Source: JAKLFA01 sp038222225 (lineage in GTDB: Bacteria > Omnitrophota > Gorgyraeia > Zapsychrales > JANLHA01). Taken from it: a stretch of 17,145 nucleotides of DNA. The stretch is taken from positions 1 through 17,145 of the forward strand of contig JBBRHV010000047.1 in NCBI GenBank assembly GCA_038222225.1, given 5' to 3'. The translations under genes and the position numbers were made by a program. The notes under the pieces were generated by a model, which did not search any database, had not been told where the DNA came from, and saw only the letters and a list, made by a program, of their open reading frames with translations. Shown one piece after another: positions 13,728-17,145 of the stretch. Every line of letters starts with the position of its first letter. Position 1 is the stretch's first letter.

Positions 13728-14090
13728 CTATCCCTGACAACTGTGGACCGCATTGCAGGAATCCATAGCAGGCTCCTGCGGAGCCATCCCGTTGAGTTTT
13801 TCAATATACTTCTCGGGGTCGCTCTTGAATTCCAAAATACATTCAGCACAGCAAAGACGATATACCCTGCCTTCATGTTCAACCTTGACCGCCTTTTCGT
13901 CCACAATCGTGCCGCCCATAACCGGACACACTTTGTTCTTAACTTCAATAGCCTTTAAGCTTTCTTTAATCTCTTGACCTTCCGCCTTACGGGCCCCGCA
14001 CCCGCAGCCTCCCCCGCAAGCATAAGCGAAAGATCTTCCGCCAAGAATTAAAACAACCACCAAGAAAACAGCTAAAAATTTATTCCTCAT
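13728..14090 (-). CDS. small secreted Cys-rich YHS-domain protein
   Basis: A 120-residue predicted periplasmic protein. The signal peptide is MRNKFLAVFLVVVLILGG, with a likely AYA cleavage site at residue 24. The mature protein would begin with a cysteine cluster CGGGCGCG (Cys25, Cys29, Cys31). A YHS-like domain follows at about residues 52-97 (Cys55 in NKVCPVMGG; Cys80, Cys81 and Cys84 in YRLCCAEC). The C-terminal tail has two further cysteines and a histidine (DSCNAVHSCQG). The YHS part closely resembles that of the next gene (both CCxxCIxEFKxDPEKY), so the two probably arose by duplication. Metal binding in the periplasm is likely; a chaperone role for the pump is inference. A ribosome site AGGGGA lies 6 bases before the ATG. 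The gene begins 13 bases after the RND stop. Confidence 0.78.
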   Translation of the reverse strand: MRNKFLAVFLVVVLILGGRSFAYACGGGCGCGARKAEGQEIKESLKAIEVKNKVCPVMGGTIVDEKAVKVEHEGRVYRLCCAECILEFKSDPEKYIEKLNGMAPQEPAMDSCNAVHSCQG

Positions 14091-14103
14091 GAATCGTCCC
14101 CTT

Positions 14104-17100
14104 TCATTGAACTGACTTTTTTTCTTTTATGAGTTCTCTTTCCTTTAACCAGCAATACCCGACCGGCACAACAAACAACGTGATCAGCTCGATCGTCATC
14201 CCGCCGAAAGCCGGTAAGGCCATCGGAATCATGATGTCTGATCCGCGGCCAGTCGATGTCAAGATCGGCAGCAAAGCCAATATCGTCGTAGCCGTTGTCA
14301 TCAGGCACGGCCGCAGACGCCTTAGGCCGGCGGCCAGCGTTGCTTCTCTGATTTCATGGATGCTTCTTGGCTTTTGTTCCGCAAACCTTTGATCAAGATA
14401 TGTCGCGACAACCACGCCGTCATCGCTGGCAATACCGAACAGGGCCAAAAATCCCACCCAGACCGCCACACTTAAATTGTACGTTTGCATATTGAATAAA
14501 TCCCTGAAATAATCTCCAAAAAACGGCATCCAAAAAAACCACTTCTGCGCGTAAAGCCATATAAAAATAAACCCTCCGCAGAACGCCACAAGAATTCCGC
14601 TAAAAACAAGAGCCGTGGTTGAAACTCGTTTAAACTGGAAATACAGGAGAAGAAAAATAATAAACAAGCTCAGCGGCAGGACAACCGCTAAGTTCTTTTC
14701 ACTCCGGACTTGATTTTCATAGTTCCCGGCGAATTTATAACTTGTTCCGGGAGGAAGAATGAATTCTCCTGAATCAATCTTGCTTTGAAGATAGTTCTGG
14801 GCCGCATGAACAGCGTTCACCTCCGCAACGTCGGCCTTTTTATCGAATAAAACATAGCCTACTAAAAATGCGTCTTCACTTTTGATCATTTGCGGCCCGC
14901 GAACAAATTTGAGAGTCGCCACTTGTGACAAAGGGACCTGCGCTCCCATATCTGTCGGAAGAAGCACGTTCTGCAATTCTTCGATCGAATCGCGCAATTC
15001 TCTGGGATAGCGCACTCTCACCGGATACCGCTCCCGGCCCTCAACGGTCGTCGTTACTACCATGCCTCCGATAGCCACCTCAATCACGTCCTGAACCTCG
15101 CGGATATTCACACCATAACGGGCGATCTTTTCGCGATCGATCTCAAACTCAATATACGGTTTTCCGACAATGCGATCGGCGATCACGGCGCTGGTTTCAA
15201 TGCCCGGAACTTCTTTTAAAAAACGCTCGATCTGAAAACCGACCTCTTCGATTTCCTTTAAGTTCTTTCCGAAAACCTTAACGCCCATCGGCGCTCTCAT
15301 CCCCGACTGAAGCATTACAATTCTGGCAGCGATCGGCTGTAACTTCGGCGCCGATGTTGTTCCGGGAATTTCAGTCACCTTTAAAATGTCCTTCCAAATA
15401 TCATCCGGTGATTTAATATGCTCCCGCCAAAGCCTTGGCCGTTTCCCGGTTTTTGGATCTTTTTCCCCGTATTCGGGTTTATAGCTGATGACCGTTTCGA
15501 TCATCGAGATCGGGGCGGGGTCCAAAGGCGATTCAACCCGCCCAAGTTTTCCGACGACAGATTCAACCTCAGGAACCTGGCTGATCAAAATATCCTGCTT
15601 TTGCAAAACATCCAGCGCTTCGCCGATCGAGGCGTGCGGCATCGTTGTCGGCATGTAAAGATACGACCCCTCATCCAAAGAAGGCATAAATTCTTTGCCT
15701 AAGCCAGGAAACGCATGATTTAGGGTGCTGACCGGCCAAATTCTCAAGATCGCAGATTCTTGAATTCCGATCTTGCTTAAAATCCCCGTGACCGGTGAAA
15801 CGACCTTTGCAAAACCCAGCCAAATGACCATGCCGAAGACAACGATCGACAGAGTAATCGTCATGAACAACCCCTTGCGACTCAAGAAATACATTAATAT
15901 CGTTGGATAAAAATCCCTAAACTTGAAAAATAAAAGCATGATCACAAACAGAATAAACCCGACAAAAGCAAGATTCAGGATCATCCCCTTGCCGAGACCT
16001 AACGGCATCCAATAGTGCGTAAGAAAAATCCCAACAAGCCCAATAGTAATCTCATTGGAATATTTTAAAAACAAGTTTTTAATGTTCGCTGGAATGTGTG
16101 TCCCAAAGACAAGATAAACTCCGTACAGCAGCATTCCGATTCCTAAGATCGTAGCCAGCTTAAAAGCCATCAGTACAGCAATCCCGATAACTGCCAGCTT
16201 CATCTTTTGCCTCATCCCCTCTAAAGGACTTTTTCTTTTCACAAAAAATATGTGGGCCAGAGCAGGAACAACCAAAAGGGCCAAAACCACAGATGAAAAC
16301 AACGCAAACGTTTTTGTAAAAGCCAGGGGCTTAAACAGCTTTCCTTCCGGTCCGGACATGGTAAATACCGCCAGAAACGATACAATGGTTGTTGAAACGG
16401 CCGTCAAAATAGCACCCCCCACTTCGCTGGCGGCCGTATAAACCACGGTTACCGTGCTTTCCCCTTCTTTGGCTTCATTGAGATGGTTGATGATGTTCTC
16501 ACACATAATAATCCCCATATCGACAATGGTCCCAATGGCAATCGCTATTCCCGCCAGCGACATCACGTTGGCATCTACCTTAAAAATTTTCATCATGATA
16601 AAAGCCATTAAAACCGCCATCGGCAGCGTCAACGAAACGACCAAGGAGCTCCTAAAATGCAGCATGAGAAAAAGGATCACGATCACTGTAATAAGTATTT
16701 CCTGCGTGAGCGCCTCACTTAATGTGCCGAGCGTTTCACCGATCAACTTGGTCCGGTCATAAAAAGGAACGGTTTTCACCTTTGATACTCTGCCGTCAGA
16801 AAGGACTTTCGTTGGCAGCCCAGGTTCAATCTGCGCAATTTTCCTCTTAACATTCTTGATCGCTTCCATCGGGTTGGCACCATAACGCACCACCACAACG
16901 CCTCCAACAGCCTCGGCGCCTTCTTTATCTAAAACGCCTCTTCTTAACGCCGGGCCAAGATGCACTTGAGCAGCAACATTTTTCACATAAATGGGAACAG
17001 TGTCGTTGGTCTTAATGATAATATTCTCGACATCCCTCAGCGTTTTAATAAAACCGATCCCGCGCACGACATATTCCACGCCGTTGAATTCGATCGTCTT

Positions 17101-17145
17101 GGCGCCCACATCAATATTGGCTTTCTTAACAGCCATCGTGATATC
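14104..17145 (-). CDS. heavy-metal RND efflux pump, inner-membrane subunit (CusA/CzcA family), 5' end outside window
   Basis: About 1013 codons. The frame stays open through the right edge (Asp-Ile-Thr before the Met at 17136), so the true start, first helix and roughly 200 residues of porter domain lie outside. The family exports metal from periplasm or cytoplasm using the proton gradient. Numbering from that Met: helix 4 has Asp206 and Glu213 (GTIVDMGIIMCENI). VMLQSG at Met608 matches the CusA metal-site Met573 region. SDDG at 904-907 and RPCLMT at 942-947 lie in the distal helices. By my recollection CusA has Glu939 and Lys984 at these two places; here they are Asp905 and Cys944. About 100 residues of extra hydrophobic sequence (about 310-415) sit after helix 6. 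The substrate is probably Cu/Ag from context, but the subfamily is atypical. No CusB or CusC gene is in view. Confidence 0.9.
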   Translation of the reverse strand, partial: DITMAVKKANIDVGAKTIEFNGVEYVVRGIGFIKTLRDVENIIIKTNDTVPIYVKNVAAQVHLGPALRRGVLDKEGAEAVGGVVVVRYGANPMEAIKNVKRKIAQIEPGLPTKVLSDGRVSKVKTVPFYDRTKLIGETLGTLSEALTQEILITVIVILFLMLHFRSSLVVSLTLPMAVLMAFIMMKIFKVDANVMSLAGIAIAIGTIVDMGIIMCENIINHLNEAKEGESTVTVVYTAASEVGGAILTAVSTTIVSFLAVFTMSGPEGKLFKPLAFTKTFALFSSVVLALLVVPALAHIFFVKRKSPLEGMRQKMKLAVIGIAVLMAFKLATILGIGMLLYGVYLVFGTHIPANIKNLFLKYSNEITIGLVGIFLTHYWMPLGLGKGMILNLAFVGFILFVIMLLFFKFRDFYPTILMYFLSRKGLFMTITLSIVVFGMVIWLGFAKVVSPVTGILSKIGIQESAILRIWPVSTLNHAFPGLGKEFMPSLDEGSYLYMPTTMPHASIGEALDVLQKQDILISQVPEVESVVGKLGRVESPLDPAPISMIETVISYKPEYGEKDPKTGKRPRLWREHIKSPDDIWKDILKVTEIPGTTSAPKLQPIAARIVMLQSGMRAPMGVKVFGKNLKEIEEVGFQIERFLKEVPGIETSAVIADRIVGKPYIEFEIDREKIARYGVNIREVQDVIEVAIGGMVVTTTVEGRERYPVRVRYPRELRDSIEELQNVLLPTDMGAQVPLSQVATLKFVRGPQMIKSEDAFLVGYVLFDKKADVAEVNAVHAAQNYLQSKIDSGEFILPPGTSYKFAGNYENQVRSEKNLAVVLPLSLFIIFLLLYFQFKRVSTTALVFSGILVAFCGGFIFIWLYAQKWFFWMPFFGDYFRDLFNMQTYNLSVAVWVGFLALFGIASDDGVVVATYLDQRFAEQKPRSIHEIREATLAAGLRRLRPCLMTTATTILALLPILTSTGRGSDIMIPMALPAFGGMTIELITLFVVPVGYCWLKERELIKEKKSVQ

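Noticed and set aside
14087..14308. Minus-strand 73-codon frame at the end of the RND pump gene, out of frame
   Set aside because: It is Asp/Arg-rich and overlaps the conserved C-terminal helices of the pump; no independent ribosome site is evident.

Overview
The window carries a Gram-negative bacterial gene set. It has a Na+-translocating NADH:quinone reductase, a periplasmic metal-handling operon with an RND pump, and a predicted lipoprotein. Base composition looks moderate and even, with no visible island boundary. I cannot name the lineage from sequence alone. A poorly characterised bacterial phylum is plausible, because several genes are arranged differently from the textbook Proteobacterial versions.

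Layout from left to right; every gene except one is on the minus strand, so transcription mostly runs right to left. (1) 1-1504: start of an nqr operon (nqrA, then the first 50 codons of nqrB, cut by the window edge), with its own good promoter at 1533-1561. (2) 1588-3878: a thiolase translationally coupled (ATGA overlap) to a stand-alone P-loop/DRTGG protein resembling the regulatory N-terminal half of long phosphotransacetylases. (3) 3900-8015: a sugar-phosphate cluster transcribed as beta-phosphoglucomutase-like HAD, trehalose-6-phosphate phosphatase, GH65 disaccharide phosphorylase. This is the same order as the domains of the fused mycobacterial protein Rv2006 (OtsB1). A compact element with nested inverted repeats sits between the first two genes. 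(4) 8150-9073: the only plus-strand gene, a membrane-anchored metallophosphoesterase, divergent from the sugar cluster. (5) 9090-9647: a predicted lipoprotein with two peptidoglycan-binding repeats. (6) 9802-17145: a heavy-metal (probably copper/silver) operon. In transcription order it holds an RND pump (5' end beyond the window), a small secreted Cys-rich YHS protein, a secreted YHS + Met-rich linker + CuA-cupredoxin fusion, a DoxX membrane protein, a P1B-type Cu+ ATPase with a YHS and two extra metal-binding modules, and a shortened DUF302 protein.

In the metal operon, a periplasmic stage (RND pump plus two secreted YHS/cupredoxin proteins) is combined with a cytoplasm-to-periplasm P-type ATPase. 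Secreted proteins with three kinds of copper-type ligand sets could hand metal to the pump. In the sugar cluster, a GH65 phosphorylase that makes or uses beta-glucose-1-phosphate is paired with the mutase that interconverts it with glucose-6-phosphate, and with a phosphatase for trehalose-6-phosphate.

The most unusual items are the YHS-CuA fusion with exact cytochrome-oxidase subunit II ligand spacing, the split Rv2006-like gene trio with the embedded repeat, the internally deleted DUF302 gene, the atypical RND pump, and the thiolase with altered active-site motifs. There is no stretch over 300 bases without a gene, and I saw no tRNA, rRNA, CRISPR array or insertion sequence.
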